Assembly (NCBI GenBank): GCA_903837345.1
Contig: CAILUG010000050.1
Location: forward strand, 16,451 to 80,450
Direction: 5' to 3'
DNA: 64,000 nt
DNA from: an uncultured Gammaproteobacteria bacterium
GTDB taxonomy: Bacteria > Pseudomonadota > Gammaproteobacteria > Pseudomonadales > Pseudohongiellaceae
Shown: piece after piece, positions 38,909-48,973 of the stretch
Layout: the number at the start of each line of letters is the position of its first letter
Position numbering within the stretch: the stretch's first letter is position 1
The notes under the pieces: model-generated
Database searches by the model: none
What the model was told of the DNA's origin: nothing
Seen by the model: the letters and a program-made list of their open reading frames with translations, nothing else
Made by a program: the position numbers and the translations under genes

Positions 38909-41434
38909 TCAGAAGTTGTACTGCAAGGTCAAGCCGTACTCGCGTGGCCGGCCACGATATTCCGCTATGGCATTGCGTATCGGCGCGCTGAGACCGGCTG
39001 CAGCGGACGGACCTCCTTGTGTCCAGTAACCGCGCCCAAAGGCTTGCGCGTTGTTCGCATACACCTCGTTGGTGAGATTGTTGGCATAGACCGTCGCCAT
39101 CCATTTGCCGCTCTCAGGCGTGTAGCGCAGTGTGGCGTTGACCAGATCATAGCTGGGCAGTTCGTAGCGGGAGTCAATGAAGGTCGCGGAAAACGCGCTG
39201 CAGCCGTTCGCCGCCAGCTCCGCGTCAGTAAAACCGCCCGGATGGGTTTGCATGGGCCCGGTATGGGCATTGCTGACAGTCAGCGCATAGTTGCCGGTGC
39301 TGACCGGGAACTTGTAAGTGCCACTGAACGTGTAACTGTGATCCATCGGCGCCGGAAACAGGAACGGACCATTGTTGATACAAACGTTTTGCATTTGGTA
39401 GTTGGCCCAGCCCGCTGTCGCCTCCAGAGAGAAGCGCTCAGTGACAGCCAGTATCGATTCAAGCTCCGTGCCCCACAACTTCACATCACCCTGGTTGACC
39501 AGCTGGATCGTGAACCCGGTCGGGGCAGTGGCATCCTGTACCGCAGAAGCCCCTTGCCGGTTCGAGTAATTCATCCGGTAATAGGTGGCATTGATACGCA
39601 AGCGTTTGTCGAACCACTCGGAACGAAAACCAATCTCCCGGTTGCGAAGAGTTTCCGGCGGTATGGCGGCTGGCTGCGGACGCAGCGAGTAAGTCCGCGT
39701 TCCGGCAGGCGCGAGCGCGGCAGGTACCGAGAAGGTTCCCGAACGGAAGGCCTTGGATGAGGTGAGATACACCATCAGATCATCAGTGAAGTGATAATCC
39801 AGTGTCGCCCGCCAGTCAGTTGCACCCCAGCTATCGTTGGCGGTTACCGTGGTGGATGTACCGGTCTGCGCAATGAAGTTGTCCGAGTTGAACAAGGTAT
39901 TGCTGAAATCCTTCTTGTCCCAGGAATGGCGAAGACCCAGTGTCAGATCTACCTGTTTGCCAAAATGGTAGGTCGCATTCGCGAATAGTCCGTAAGCCGT
40001 CGAATCCTGCGAGGTGGTCCCGTCACCAGTGACGCGCAGTCGACGCTCGCCAGTGCTGCACAGCGGCGGTGTGGTGCCGGCACCGGCGCAGCCCCAGAGA
40101 TTGCCGAAGGCAGTACCGCCGGTCGTCGAGTTGAACACGCTGGAGCCGATGGCTTGGTACAAGGCTTCACGCGGGGTGCTGGCATCTTCCTGGAAGTAGT
40201 TCATGCCGATGACCAAATCGAGACGCTTGTCCAGCAACCCGAAGTTTAACTGTAAATCCTCGTAGAAAGTCTTGGACTTGGCACTGGATGGACGGAATTC
40301 CATGCCCATCAACTGCCAGTCGCTGACGCCACTGCTGGAAAAATCGGCAATGCCGGTGGTGGACTGCAGTGACAACATGTCAGAAATAGTCCACTTGATG
40401 TTCATGTCAGCCTGGGTGTATTTCGACTTGTTCCACTGCTTGCATTGGTCGTTCCAGTCCGGATTCGGACCATCAAGGAAGCACCAGGACGGCATTGAAT
40501 AATTGTCACGGATCAGGCGTGGATCGTTGTTGCTGAGCCGGGGCTGGCCGTTCTGCTCGAGAAAATCCGATACCCAGTCCGCATAGTTGCCCTGCAGACA
40601 ATAGGTGGAGATCGCAGGATTGGTGGGACACACCGGATTCATGTTGAACTGGGTCATGTCAGTGGGACTGCCGTCAGAGTACGAGTCGGAATGCATCAGT
40701 CCGAAATTGACTGTCAGGTCACTGGAGGGATGCCAGCCCAGCTGGATGCGCGCAACCTTGTCATCGGTGCTGCCCAACGACTGCGGGCCGCGCTGCACGT
40801 AACCGTCTTCTTTCATTGAGGCGGCCTGCATGCGCAGGAATAACGTGTCGCTGACAGGCACGTTCAGCATGCCGACAACATCAAGATGTCCGAAATTGCC
40901 AACGTTCACGCGCAAATAGGCGTCCTGCTCAGGCCCGGGCTGCTTTGAAAACACCCGGATGGCACCACCGGTGCTGTTACGGCCAAACAATGTGCCCTGC
41001 GGACCACGCAGAACCTCGACACGCTCGACATCCAGCAAGCGCATCACCGGCCCGGTGGTGCGCGGCATGAATACGTTGTCAAGATAGAAGCCGACGCTGC
41101 TTTCACCAGTGGCACCCGCAGCACCACCAATACCGCGGATCTGGAAGGTCGGCGAAGTATTGCCGGTACCACGCGAACCCTTGATATCCAGGTTCGGGGT
41201 AAACGACGCCAGATCAAACAGGTCGTGAATACCGGTAGCCTCCAGTTTTTCGCCGCTGAAGGCCACAATTGAGAGAGGAGTGTCTTGCAGTGCCAGCTCC
41301 CGCCGTTCAGCGGTGACCACTATTTCTTCCAAACGCTGGGCCGTGGCGTAATTGGCCAGCGAAGCGAGAGCGGCGGCAATGCCGAGGAACAAGGATTTGC
41401 GAGCAGACAACGAACGAAAATTTATATGATGCAT
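38909..41434 (-). CDS. TonB-dependent outer-membrane receptor
   Basis: An 841-residue TonB-dependent receptor. The ATG at 41434 follows AGGGGGATCAC and gives a signal peptide ending ANYATAQ. A TonB-box-like EEIVVTAERRE comes next, then the plug domain (QDTPLSIVAFSGEKL and VEVLRGPQGTLFGRNSTGGAI). The beta-barrel ends in the C-terminal Phe signature (LTLQYNF). The plug pattern is that of receptors often tied to plant- or sterol-like or other organic substrates, but the ligand cannot be told. No TonB-ExbBD gene or uptake enzyme lies beside it. Confidence 0.93.
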   Translation of the reverse strand: MHHINFRSLSARKSLFLGIAAALASLANYATAQRLEEIVVTAERRELALQDTPLSIVAFSGEKLEATGIHDLFDLASFTPNLDIKGSRGTGNTSPTFQIRGIGGAAGATGESSVGFYLDNVFMPRTTGPVMRLLDVERVEVLRGPQGTLFGRNSTGGAIRVFSKQPGPEQDAYLRVNVGNFGHLDVVGMLNVPVSDTLFLRMQAASMKEDGYVQRGPQSLGSTDDKVARIQLGWHPSSDLTVNFGLMHSDSYSDGSPTDMTQFNMNPVCPTNPAISTYCLQGNYADWVSDFLEQNGQPRLSNNDPRLIRDNYSMPSWCFLDGPNPDWNDQCKQWNKSKYTQADMNIKWTISDMLSLQSTTGIADFSSSGVSDWQLMGMEFRPSSAKSKTFYEDLQLNFGLLDKRLDLVIGMNYFQEDASTPREALYQAIGSSVFNSTTGGTAFGNLWGCAGAGTTPPLCSTGERRLRVTGDGTTSQDSTAYGLFANATYHFGKQVDLTLGLRHSWDKKDFSNTLFNSDNFIAQTGTSTTVTANDSWGATDWRATLDYHFTDDLMVYLTSSKAFRSGTFSVPAALAPAGTRTYSLRPQPAAIPPETLRNREIGFRSEWFDKRLRINATYYRMNYSNRQGASAVQDATAPTGFTIQLVNQGDVKLWGTELESILAVTERFSLEATAGWANYQMQNVCINNGPFLFPAPMDHSYTFSGTYKFPVSTGNYALTVSNAHTGPMQTHPGGFTDAELAANGCSAFSATFIDSRYELPSYDLVNATLRYTPESGKWMATVYANNLTNEVYANNAQAFGRGYWTQGGPSAAAGLSAPIRNAIAEYRGRPREYGLTLQYNF

Positions 41435-41674
41435 GTGATCCCCCTGAAATGAACAATTCCTTTTGTCCTTGGTTGTTGTGTTGACAAGCATCCTCCAGTT
41501 ACGGAAAGTTTGTCAATGAAAGACAGAGGGTTACCGCGAATGTTTCCATCCACGGCAGATAACGAACCTATCGATTCGTAACTTAACTGAAGGAGCGGGT
41601 AAACCCGTATTTGATGGCTCAGTAAAGAACCAGATGACCAGCACACTTCAAACCATGCGGGTCCGATCCGGCGC

Positions 41675-44323
41675 TTACTTGACTGCAGCCTTTGTTTTGC
41701 CGGTGTGGGCCCGCCATTTGCCGCCTTCATAGTAAGCGGACCAGCCCGACGGTTTGCCGTCGATTTCACTCTGCACATACTGTTCCCGTGTCTTGCGGCT
41801 GAAGCGCAACACGGCCGGATTGCCGTCGGGATCCTTCTTCGGCGCGTTGAGCAGGTAGTGATACTTCGGATCGATTGCTTCCTTGTGCGGAATCAGCTCA
41901 CTGATCAGTGGCGCACGGGTTTCGCGGTTGCGCGGAAACTTGCTGGCCGCCAGAAACAGGCCTGACTGGCCGTCACGCAGCAGATAATAATCATCCACTT
42001 TCACGCATTTCAGTTCCGGCATGGCGATGGCCGGCATTTTCGGTGGCGCGGCTTCGCCATTGCGCATGAGTTTGCGGGTGTTCTTGCACTCGGTGTTGGT
42101 GCAACCGAAATACTTGCCGAAGCGGCCGGTTTTCAGCTGCATCTGGCTTCCGCATTTGTCGCATTCCAGCGTGGGACCGTCATAGCCTTTCAGTTTGAAG
42201 GTGCCATGTTCAACCTCGAAACCGGGACAATGCGGGTTGTTGCCGCACACATGCAGCTTGCGCTTCTCATCCAGCAGATAGGAGTCCATCGCGGTGTCGC
42301 ACAACTTGCAGCGATGTTTTTTGATAAGCAACCGGGATTCGGCTTCTTCATCGGCATCCACGCTGATGGCTTCATCGCCAGGTGTCAGGTTGAGCGTGGA
42401 CTTGCAGCGCTCTTTCGGCGGCAGGTTGTAGCCGGAGCAACCAAGAAATACTCCGGTGGTTCCGGTACGAATCTGCATGTGACGACCGCACAGCGGGCAC
42501 TTGATGTCAGTGTCAGTCGGGTCGTTGTTGCGCATGCCGCCTTCCGCCGACTGCGCCACTTCCAGCTGTTTGGTGAAGTTGCCGTAAAAATCGTCCAGCA
42601 CCTTGATCCAGTTCTTTTTGCCCTGGGCCACATCATCCAGACTGTTTTCCATATTGGCAGTAAAGTCGTAATCCATCAGGTCTGTGAAGTTTTCACACAG
42701 TCGCTCGGTGACGATGTCGCCCATCTTCAACGCATAGAATCGCCGGTTTTCCAGCTTGACGTAGCCGCGCTCCTGGATCGTCGAAATGATGGAGGCATAG
42801 GTGGAAGGACGACCGATGCTGCGCTTTTCCAGCTCCTTTACCAATGAAGCCTCTGTGTAACGCGCCGGCGGCTTGGTGAAATGCTGCACCGGTTGCAGTT
42901 GTTTCAGCGACAGTGTGTTGCCGACTTTCAGGTCGGGCAGCACCACATCTTCTTCGTCGCGCGACGGGAATACGCGGATATAACCGTCGAATTCCATGAT
43001 GCGACCCTTGATGCGCAGGCCATAAGTACCGGCAGTGACATCAATGGTGGTGCTGGTATAGCGGGCCGGCGTCATCTGGCAAGCCACGAATTGCTGCCAG
43101 ATCAGGTTGTACAAGCGCACTGCATCGCGCTCCATGGCGGCGAGCACGGAAGAATTTTCGGTGATGTGCACGTCCGAGGGCCGTATTGCTTCATGCGCTT
43201 CCTGCGCGCCTTCACGACTGCTGTACTGGATCGGTTTGGCCGGCAGATATTTTTCGCCGAAAGTCTGTTCGATATATTCGCGGCAAGCAGTGACTGCATC
43301 CGCACTCAAATGCGTCGAGTCGGTACGCATGTAGGTGATGTGGCCGGCTTCATACAAACGCTGCGCCATCATCATGGTTTTCTTCACAGTGAAACCCAGG
43401 CGGGTGGAAGCTGCCTGCTGCAAAGTGGAGGTGATAAACGGCGCCTTGGGCCTGGAGGTGGTGGGCTTGTCTTCACGCGAAGTGACGCTGTAATCAGCTT
43501 TTTCCAGCTGCGCAATGGCAGCCTGGGTCTGGGCTGCGTTGACTGGTTTGAATTCCTTGCCTTGCTGCGAAACCACCTGGAAATGCAGCGGATCTTTCAG
43601 TTTGGCAGCCAGCAGATCGGCAAAGAGCTCCCAGTATTCTTCCGGGACAAACGCACGGATTTCCTGCTCACGTTCCACCAGCAGTCTTACCGCCACGCTC
43701 TGCACGCGGCCGGCTGACAAACCACGGGCCACCTTGGCCCACAGCAACGGCGACACCATGAAACCGACCACTCGATCAAGGAAGCGGCGCGCTTGCTGCG
43801 CTTCCACATGTTTCATGTCGAGCTTGCCAGGTTCGGCGAACGAGGCTTCGATGGCTTTCTTGGTGATTTCGTTGAACACCACGCGGTGATAACGCTCAGG
43901 GTCACCACCAATGGCTTCCTGCAGATGCCAGGCGATGGCCTCTCCTTCCCTGTCCAAGTCAGTCGCGAGGTAGATGCGGTCGGAACTCTCTGCCAGTTTT
44001 TTCAATTCAGCGACGACTTTTTCCTTGCCGGGCAGAATCTGGTAGTTGGCTTTCCACTTTTTGCCGGGGTCGATGCCCATGCGCGCCACCAACTGTTCCT
44101 TGGCTTTGCGGGCTTTGTGTATGACCTTCTGGGCGACGCCGAGTTTGCGGGTTACCGCCGCAGCTTTGGCGCGGGCTTTGACGTCCACGCCCTCCCCGCT
44201 GCCACTGACTGGCAAATCGCGAATATGGCCTATGCTGGACTTCACGATAAAGTCCTTGCCAAGGTACTTATTGATGGTCTTTGCTTTCGCAGGTGACTCA
44301 ACGATCACCAGATTCTTTGCCAT
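41675..44323 (-). CDS. topA: DNA topoisomerase I
   Basis: TopA relaxes negative supercoils. The 882 residues start [17 protein letters not shown] (Toprim domain, with [13 protein letters not shown]). The catalytic Tyr is in [13 protein letters not shown] at about residue 318. The C-terminus has several zinc ribbons ([27 protein letters not shown]) and ends in a basic tail ([10 protein letters not shown]). A 180-base spacer towards the aminotransferase gene holds no gene. Confidence 0.97.
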   Translation of the reverse strand: MAKNLVIVESPAKAKTINKYLGKDFIVKSSIGHIRDLPVSGSGEGVDVKARAKAAAVTRKLGVAQKVIHKARKAKEQLVARMGIDPGKKWKANYQILPGKEKVVAELKKLAESSDRIYLATDLDREGEAIAWHLQEAIGGDPERYHRVVFNEITKKAIEASFAEPGKLDMKHVEAQQARRFLDRVVGFMVSPLLWAKVARGLSAGRVQSVAVRLLVEREQEIRAFVPEEYWELFADLLAAKLKDPLHFQVVSQQGKEFKPVNAAQTQAAIAQLEKADYSVTSREDKPTTSRPKAPFITSTLQQAASTRLGFTVKKTMMMAQRLYEAGHITYMRTDSTHLSADAVTACREYIEQTFGEKYLPAKPIQYSSREGAQEAHEAIRPSDVHITENSSVLAAMERDAVRLYNLIWQQFVACQMTPARYTSTTIDVTAGTYGLRIKGRIMEFDGYIRVFPSRDEEDVVLPDLKVGNTLSLKQLQPVQHFTKPPARYTEASLVKELEKRSIGRPSTYASIISTIQERGYVKLENRRFYALKMGDIVTERLCENFTDLMDYDFTANMENSLDDVAQGKKNWIKVLDDFYGNFTKQLEVAQSAEGGMRNNDPTDTDIKCPLCGRHMQIRTGTTGVFLGCSGYNLPPKERCKSTLNLTPGDEAISVDADEEAESRLLIKKHRCKLCDTAMDSYLLDEKRKLHVCGNNPHCPGFEVEHGTFKLKGYDGPTLECDKCGSQMQLKTGRFGKYFGCTNTECKNTRKLMRNGEAAPPKMPAIAMPELKCVKVDDYYLLRDGQSGLFLAASKFPRNRETRAPLISELIPHKEAIDPKYHYLLNAPKKDPDGNPAVLRFSRKTREQYVQSEIDGKPSGWSAYYEGGKWRAHTGKTKAAVK

Positions 44324-44503
44324 TTCTTCCGAAATATCCCGAATAAATTCAGTTAGTTAGAGCATCATTTCAGCAGGCCGCGGTCCATGGCCAGAAACGA
44401 GGGGCGGCATTAAACCACCTGATTTTGCAAAAGGAAAGCCGACTGCGCCGACACTCGGGGGGAAATGCTGCAGGGTCAGTGCCCACAAGCACAGCCCGGT
44501 TCG

Positions 44504-45538
44504 TCACACTTTGACTGCTTGCGTCCAGCCAAAACGATCCGTTCGTTCACCTTTTTGTATCTGGCAGAGAATGTCATAGAGGCTCTGCATGACCGGCCCT
44601 ACTTTTTCTCCATTGCCATAGAAATGGTGCCAATGGTTGTCAAACCACAGTTTGCCGACCGGCGACAGCACCGCTGCCGTGCCACATGCTGCCACTTCCA
44701 CAAAACTGTCGATTTCCTTGCGCAGATCTATCGGCCGTTCTTCGGTATTCATGCCCAGTTCCAGCCGGCCGATGTCCATGATCGACCGACGCGTGATGCT
44801 GGGCAGAATTGCTGCCGATTTCGGGGTGATCAGCGTGTTGTTGGCCAATGAAATCACCACGTTGGCAGAACCTGCTTCTTCTATATAACGATGTTCGGCC
44901 GCATCAAGATAAAGCGCTTCGTAGGCACCCAGTTCCTGGGCCTTTTTGGTGGCATAGAGACCGCCTGGATAATTGGCACCGGCCTTGACGTCGCCGGTAC
45001 CATGCGGGGCCGCGCGGTCGAAGTCGGAGACGGCGAGCGAAATCACCGACAAGCCGCCACTTTTGTAATAAGGGCCAACCGGGCACACCATTACCCGGAA
45101 TTCATATTGTTTGGCCGGGCGCAGCCCCATGTTGGAACCGACCCCGATCAGCAGTGGCCGTATATACAACGAAGCCCCGCTGCCATAGGGTGGCACCCAT
45201 GAGGCATTGGCGCGCACTGCTTCCTGCACTCCGCGCAGGAACAGTTCAGGCGGCACCACCGGCATCGACAGCCGCAGCGAAGTATTATGCATGCGCTCGG
45301 CATTGAGTTCCGGGCGGAACAGCAGGATGCGGCCGTCTTTGGCGGTTTGCGCCTTCAGGCCTTCAAAACATTGCTGGGCATAATGCAGCGCAGGCGAGCC
45401 TTCGTGCAGCGTGATGTATTCCGAGGTCAGCAGTTCACCGTCATTCCACTTGCCGTTTTCCCAGAGGGCGGAAAAGCGGTAATCGGTCTTGGTATATTCG
45501 AAGCCAAGTTTGCTCCAGTCGATAGGCTGCTTGGTCAA
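44504..45538 (-). CDS. ilvE: Branched-chain amino acid aminotransferase (class IV, BCAT-II type)
   Basis: A PLP enzyme that transaminates Leu, Ile and Val. The start is TTG at 45538 with GGAG 7 bases upstream; no ATG is near and upstream in-frame sequence is unlike the family. This gives 344 residues beginning near DWSKLGFEYTKTDYRF. Catalytic Lys is in VKAGANYPGG, and the cofactor motif is EEAGSANVVI with GTAAVLSPVG later. The pattern is the larger BCAT form seen in eukaryotes and many bacteria, not E. coli IlvE. It would supply the last leucine step. Confidence 0.92.
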   Translation of the reverse strand: MTKQPIDWSKLGFEYTKTDYRFSALWENGKWNDGELLTSEYITLHEGSPALHYAQQCFEGLKAQTAKDGRILLFRPELNAERMHNTSLRLSMPVVPPELFLRGVQEAVRANASWVPPYGSGASLYIRPLLIGVGSNMGLRPAKQYEFRVMVCPVGPYYKSGGLSVISLAVSDFDRAAPHGTGDVKAGANYPGGLYATKKAQELGAYEALYLDAAEHRYIEEAGSANVVISLANNTLITPKSAAILPSITRRSIMDIGRLELGMNTEERPIDLRKEIDSFVEVAACGTAAVLSPVGKLWFDNHWHHFYGNGEKVGPVMQSLYDILCQIQKGERTDRFGWTQAVKV

Positions 45539-45572
45539 GGGCGGTCTCCGGCGGCAGTGCGAATGGCCGGCG

Positions 45573-45630
45573 ATTATAGCCAGCTGCAGGAAAATAGGAC
45601 ACCTAGGTTGACCAATTATGTATAGCTGGC
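45573..45630 (-). promoter_or_regulatory. Candidate aminotransferase promoter with inverted repeat
   Basis: On the minus strand a perfect TATAAT occupies 45573-45578, about 35 bases before the TTG start, with only a poor -35 at 17 bases. GCCAGCT (45579-45585) and AGCTGGC (45624-45630) form a 7-base dyad across the divergent spacer with tatD. An operator is possible but unproven. Confidence 0.3.
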
Positions 45631-45654
45631 CGAAGATCACTGCCCGGACCCATT

Positions 45655-46464
45655 GTGGATAGCCCTGTGCACGCACCCCCCGACCTGATTGATATCGGCC
45701 TCAACCTTGGCCACGACAGCTTCGACCCGGATCGCGCCGAAGTGCTGCGCAGAGCCCATGCCGCCGGGGTCATACAAATGATCCTGACCGGCACCTCCGT
45801 GGAGGCCAGCCAGAAGGCGGCCGAGCTGGCTTCCGCCCATCCAGGCGTGCTGTACAGCACTGCCGGCGTACATCCGCACGATGCCCATAGCTTCGGGGTC
45901 GATACTGCAGTACGCCTGCACAGCCTGGCCATGCAGCCGCAGGTGGTGGCCATTGGCGAAACCGGCCTGGATTTCTACCGCAATTATTCGACCCCGGCCG
46001 AACAGGAGCTGGCCTTCGCCGAACAACTGGAATTGGCCAACATGACCGGCCTGCCAGTGTTTCTGCATGAACGTGAGGCCCACACGCGCTTCCTGGCCAT
46101 CCTCAAGGAGCAACGCGATCACCTGCAGCGGGCTGTGCTGCACTGCTTTACCGGCACCCGGGAAGAGCTGTTCGCCTGCCTCGATCTCGATCTTTATATC
46201 GGCATTACGGGCTGGGTCTGTGATGAAAGGCGCGGATTGCATCTGCAGCAGCTGCTGAAAGACATCCCGCCCAACCGGCTGATGCTGGAAACCGATGCCC
46301 CCTATCTGCTGCCGCGCACCATGCAACCCAAGGCACTGACGCGCCGCAATGAACCCGCCAATCTCCGCTGGGTGCTGGCCAAAGTGGCGGAATGCCTGCA
46401 AAAACCCGCTTCCGAAATAGCAGAAACAACAACTGCCAACGCCAGAGTGTTTTTCGACTTGTGA
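45655..46464 (+). CDS. tatD: TatD-family metal-dependent DNase
   Basis: TatD proteins are cytoplasmic Mg-dependent 3'-5' exonucleases with a TIM barrel. The 269 residues start with GTG. Metal-site motifs include DIGLNLGH (a variant of the usual DxHxH), GVHPHDA, AIGETGLDFYRN, HEREAH, LHCFTGT and LETDAPYLLPR. The variant first motif, with N-L-G-H in place of H-C-H, also occurs in E. coli TatD (IGVNLT), so it favours TatD over YcfH or YjjV. Confidence 0.92.
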   Translation: MDSPVHAPPDLIDIGLNLGHDSFDPDRAEVLRRAHAAGVIQMILTGTSVEASQKAAELASAHPGVLYSTAGVHPHDAHSFGVDTAVRLHSLAMQPQVVAIGETGLDFYRNYSTPAEQELAFAEQLELANMTGLPVFLHEREAHTRFLAILKEQRDHLQRAVLHCFTGTREELFACLDLDLYIGITGWVCDERRGLHLQQLLKDIPPNRLMLETDAPYLLPRTMQPKALTRRNEPANLRWVLAKVAECLQKPASEIAETTTANARVFFDL

Positions 46465-46483
46465 TGTTGTTATATTCCTGCCC

Positions 46484-47536
46484 ATGAACAAAAGAAAATT
46501 CCTGCAAACCCTGCTCGCCACTGGCGGCGTGGTATTGGTAGCCAAGCGCTATCTGCCACCGGGATCAGCATCGTCTGATCCTGCAGCAACATTGCAGCCT
46601 CCCGTACCAACCGGATCAATGCCGGTGCCTGCGCCCACATTGGCTGCATCCAACCCCAGGGAAGAGTTCGAATTGATGATGCTGCAGGAAAGCGAACTGC
46701 GCCCCGGCTTCAAACATTCCGAACGCACCCAGGCTGGCGAAGTGGTGATCCAGAAGCTGCCTGATGAAACAGTTGACCAGTACCTGGAAAAAATCCGCAA
46801 CTTCGACAACACCTTTGCTTCCGACATTTATTTGCGCGAAGCCAACCTCAAATTGTTGCTGCCCACCATCGCCCGCCTGGACCGGATACAGGGCTTTGTC
46901 GGCCATGCCAACTTCAACCTGATCAGCTTCGAAGAAATCCTGTATTTCGCCCGCAACTATCCGGAGATCGGCAAGTTTGAAAAGGCCGAGATGGATTTCA
47001 TGGATGAAATCTTCAATGCCGATGCCACCACCTATGGCTTCTTCGGCGAGAAGATCACACCGGCTCTCAACAACCGCATCCTGCAGAAGGATGTGCAAAA
47101 AATCGATGGGAACGGCCACTACCTGATGAAGGGCGAATCACTGGCCCATTATCTGCAGATTCACAAGGATGTCGGCAATGAATTGACGCTGACCTCCGGC
47201 ATACGCAACAACGTCAAACAGATGCATCTGTTCCTGGCCAAGACTTACCAGGCCGATGGCAACCTGTCGCGTGCTTCACGCTCGCTGGCGCCTCCTGGCC
47301 ACTCGTTCCATGGCGTGGGGGATTTCGACGTCGGCAAAGTCGGCATGGGCGAGCAGAACTTCACTGCCGACTTCGCGACCACCAAGGAATACCGCCGCCT
47401 TATCAATCTCGGCTACGTCGACATTCGCTATACCGACACCAACAAGTTCGGGGTGCGTTACGAGCCCTGGCACATCAAGATCGAGAATGATGCCGTCACT
47501 CACTGCTCACATGGCAGCAGTTCCTGCACGGCATAG
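46484..47536 (+). CDS. M15B-type D-alanyl-D-alanine carboxypeptidase-like protein
   Basis: A 350-residue envelope protein. Residues 1-22 form a hydrophobic signal anchor (KFLQTLLATGGVVLVAKRY) followed by a Pro/Ala-rich linker to about 60. The C-terminal third has the VanY/LdcB zinc-peptidase pattern: TSGIRNNVKQMHLF, PPGHSFHGVGDFD (His and Asp ligands) and YEPWHIKIE (catalytic Glu and final His). The middle 100-220 is an unrecognised helical domain. It probably trims peptidoglycan stem peptides. Its last 37 bases overlap the glutaredoxin-like gene on the other strand. Confidence 0.8.
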   Translation: MNKRKFLQTLLATGGVVLVAKRYLPPGSASSDPAATLQPPVPTGSMPVPAPTLAASNPREEFELMMLQESELRPGFKHSERTQAGEVVIQKLPDETVDQYLEKIRNFDNTFASDIYLREANLKLLLPTIARLDRIQGFVGHANFNLISFEEILYFARNYPEIGKFEKAEMDFMDEIFNADATTYGFFGEKITPALNNRILQKDVQKIDGNGHYLMKGESLAHYLQIHKDVGNELTLTSGIRNNVKQMHLFLAKTYQADGNLSRASRSLAPPGHSFHGVGDFDVGKVGMGEQNFTADFATTKEYRRLINLGYVDIRYTDTNKFGVRYEPWHIKIENDAVTHCSHGSSSCTA

Positions 47537-47760
47537 GCATCGAAGGGCCAATCCAGTTCCTGCATTGAACCATCGGCCTGTGGCACAGCCAGTACCGGTA
47601 TGCGCTTGCCATAACGCTGCACAAGCTCGTCGCTTTCACTGACATCCACCACTTCCACCGTTAACGCAGCGGGCCATTGCACTGTGGCCAGCACAGCCTC
47701 GGCCTGTTCGCACAAGTGACATGAAGTGGTTGTATACAGATAGAGGATGGTGTCAGCCAT
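47500..47760 (-). CDS. Glutaredoxin-like thiol-disulfide protein
   Basis: An 86-residue thioredoxin-fold protein of the glutaredoxin-like DUF836 type. It begins MADTILYLYTTTSCHLCEQA with a CHLC redox motif, has the cis-Pro motif KRIPVLAVP, and lacks the GG motif typical of classical glutaredoxins. The ATG at 47760 overlaps the pyrD stop by 8 bases, so it is probably co-transcribed with pyrD. A longer in-frame start would lie inside pyrD and is unlikely. Confidence 0.85.
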   Translation of the reverse strand: MADTILYLYTTTSCHLCEQAEAVLATVQWPAALTVEVVDVSESDELVQRYGKRIPVLAVPQADGSMQELDWPFDAYAVQELLPCEQ

Positions 47761-48781
47761 TGCGCTGTTGCTGCAGTGCCAGCACGGCATCCCGCACCAG
47801 GGCCGGCCCGCGATAGATGAAGCCGCTATACAGTTGCACCAAGGCAGCACCTGCTGCGCATTTATCGGCAGCATCTGCACCCTGCATAATGCCTCCGACC
47901 CCTATCACCGGCATGGAGCCTGCCAGTGCGACAGTCAGTTTTTGCAGTACTGCAGTAGAAGAACCGGTCAGTGGTGCCCCGCTCAAACCGCCGGCTTCCC
48001 CGGCAAACCCGGAGTTTTCCACGCCAGCGCGACTCAATGTGGTATTGGTGGCTATCACGCCGGCGATACCGGTTTTACGCACTGTGGCTGCTATGCTCGC
48101 CACTTCTTCATCGCTGAGATCCGGTGCGATTTTCAGCAGCAAAGGCACCTGCCGCCGGTGTTGCAGCGCCAGCGCTGCCTGTTCTGTCTGCAATAAAGTG
48201 AGCAGTGCTTCCAGCTGCTCTCCGAATTGCAATGAGCGCAGTCCGGGGGTGTTGGGCGATGACAGGTTCACCACAATGTAGTCAGCCCAGGCGTAGACCT
48301 TGCGCAGACAGGTCAGATAATCCTGGGCAGCATCCTCCACCCTGGTAGTGAGGTTTTTGCCGATGTTGACACCGATGATGCCGCGCCAGGTCCTGCGCTT
48401 GAGCTGCTCCACCAGATGATCAACACCTTTGTTGTTGAAACCCATGCGGTTGATCAGGGCACGTTCAGCCTGGAGCCGGAATAATCGCGGCCTGGCATTG
48501 CCTGCTTGCGGTTTGGGGGTGACTGTTCCGACTTCGACAAAACCGAAGCCCAGCGCCCCCAGTGCATCTATATAGTCGGCATTCTTGTCGAGGCCTGCGG
48601 CCAATCCTACCGGGTTGGCAAACTGCAGGCCGAACACCGTGACAGGCAATGCCGGTATCGGGTAACGCACCAGGCCTGTCAGGCCACAGCGATGCAGCCA
48701 GCGCAGCCCTTTCAGCCCCAGATCGTGGGAAAGTTCGGCCGGCAGCAGGAACAGGCAACTACGCAACAATGAATACAGCAT
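47753..48781 (-). CDS. pyrD: Dihydroorotate dehydrogenase (quinone), class 2
   Basis: PyrD oxidises dihydroorotate to orotate with ubiquinone at the inner membrane. The ATG at 48781 begins MLYSLLRSCLFLLPAELSHD, the amphipathic membrane helix of class 2 enzymes; an ATG at 48808 would add nine residues. Motifs include NPVGLAAGLDKNADY, INRMGFNNKG and VNLSSPNTPGLRSLQ (catalytic Ser). The late GGIMQGADA phosphate site is present. It has 342 residues. Confidence 0.95.
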   Translation of the reverse strand: MLYSLLRSCLFLLPAELSHDLGLKGLRWLHRCGLTGLVRYPIPALPVTVFGLQFANPVGLAAGLDKNADYIDALGALGFGFVEVGTVTPKPQAGNARPRLFRLQAERALINRMGFNNKGVDHLVEQLKRRTWRGIIGVNIGKNLTTRVEDAAQDYLTCLRKVYAWADYIVVNLSSPNTPGLRSLQFGEQLEALLTLLQTEQAALALQHRRQVPLLLKIAPDLSDEEVASIAATVRKTGIAGVIATNTTLSRAGVENSGFAGEAGGLSGAPLTGSSTAVLQKLTVALAGSMPVIGVGGIMQGADAADKCAAGAALVQLYSGFIYRGPALVRDAVLALQQQRNG

Positions 48782-48973
48782 GGGATCAGGTACAACGCAG
48801 GCGGACATAATCGGTGCACAATATAGAGAGCAGACCTCCGTGTCTCAAGCCGGATTTTCAAGTCAGCGACTTTCACTATAGAATCCGGGCAATTGCTGCA
48901 TGTGCTAGTTCCCGCCCATCACCACAATCAAGCACCACTCAGCGCCAACATCTTGTCAAAAGAGAGCCCTCGC

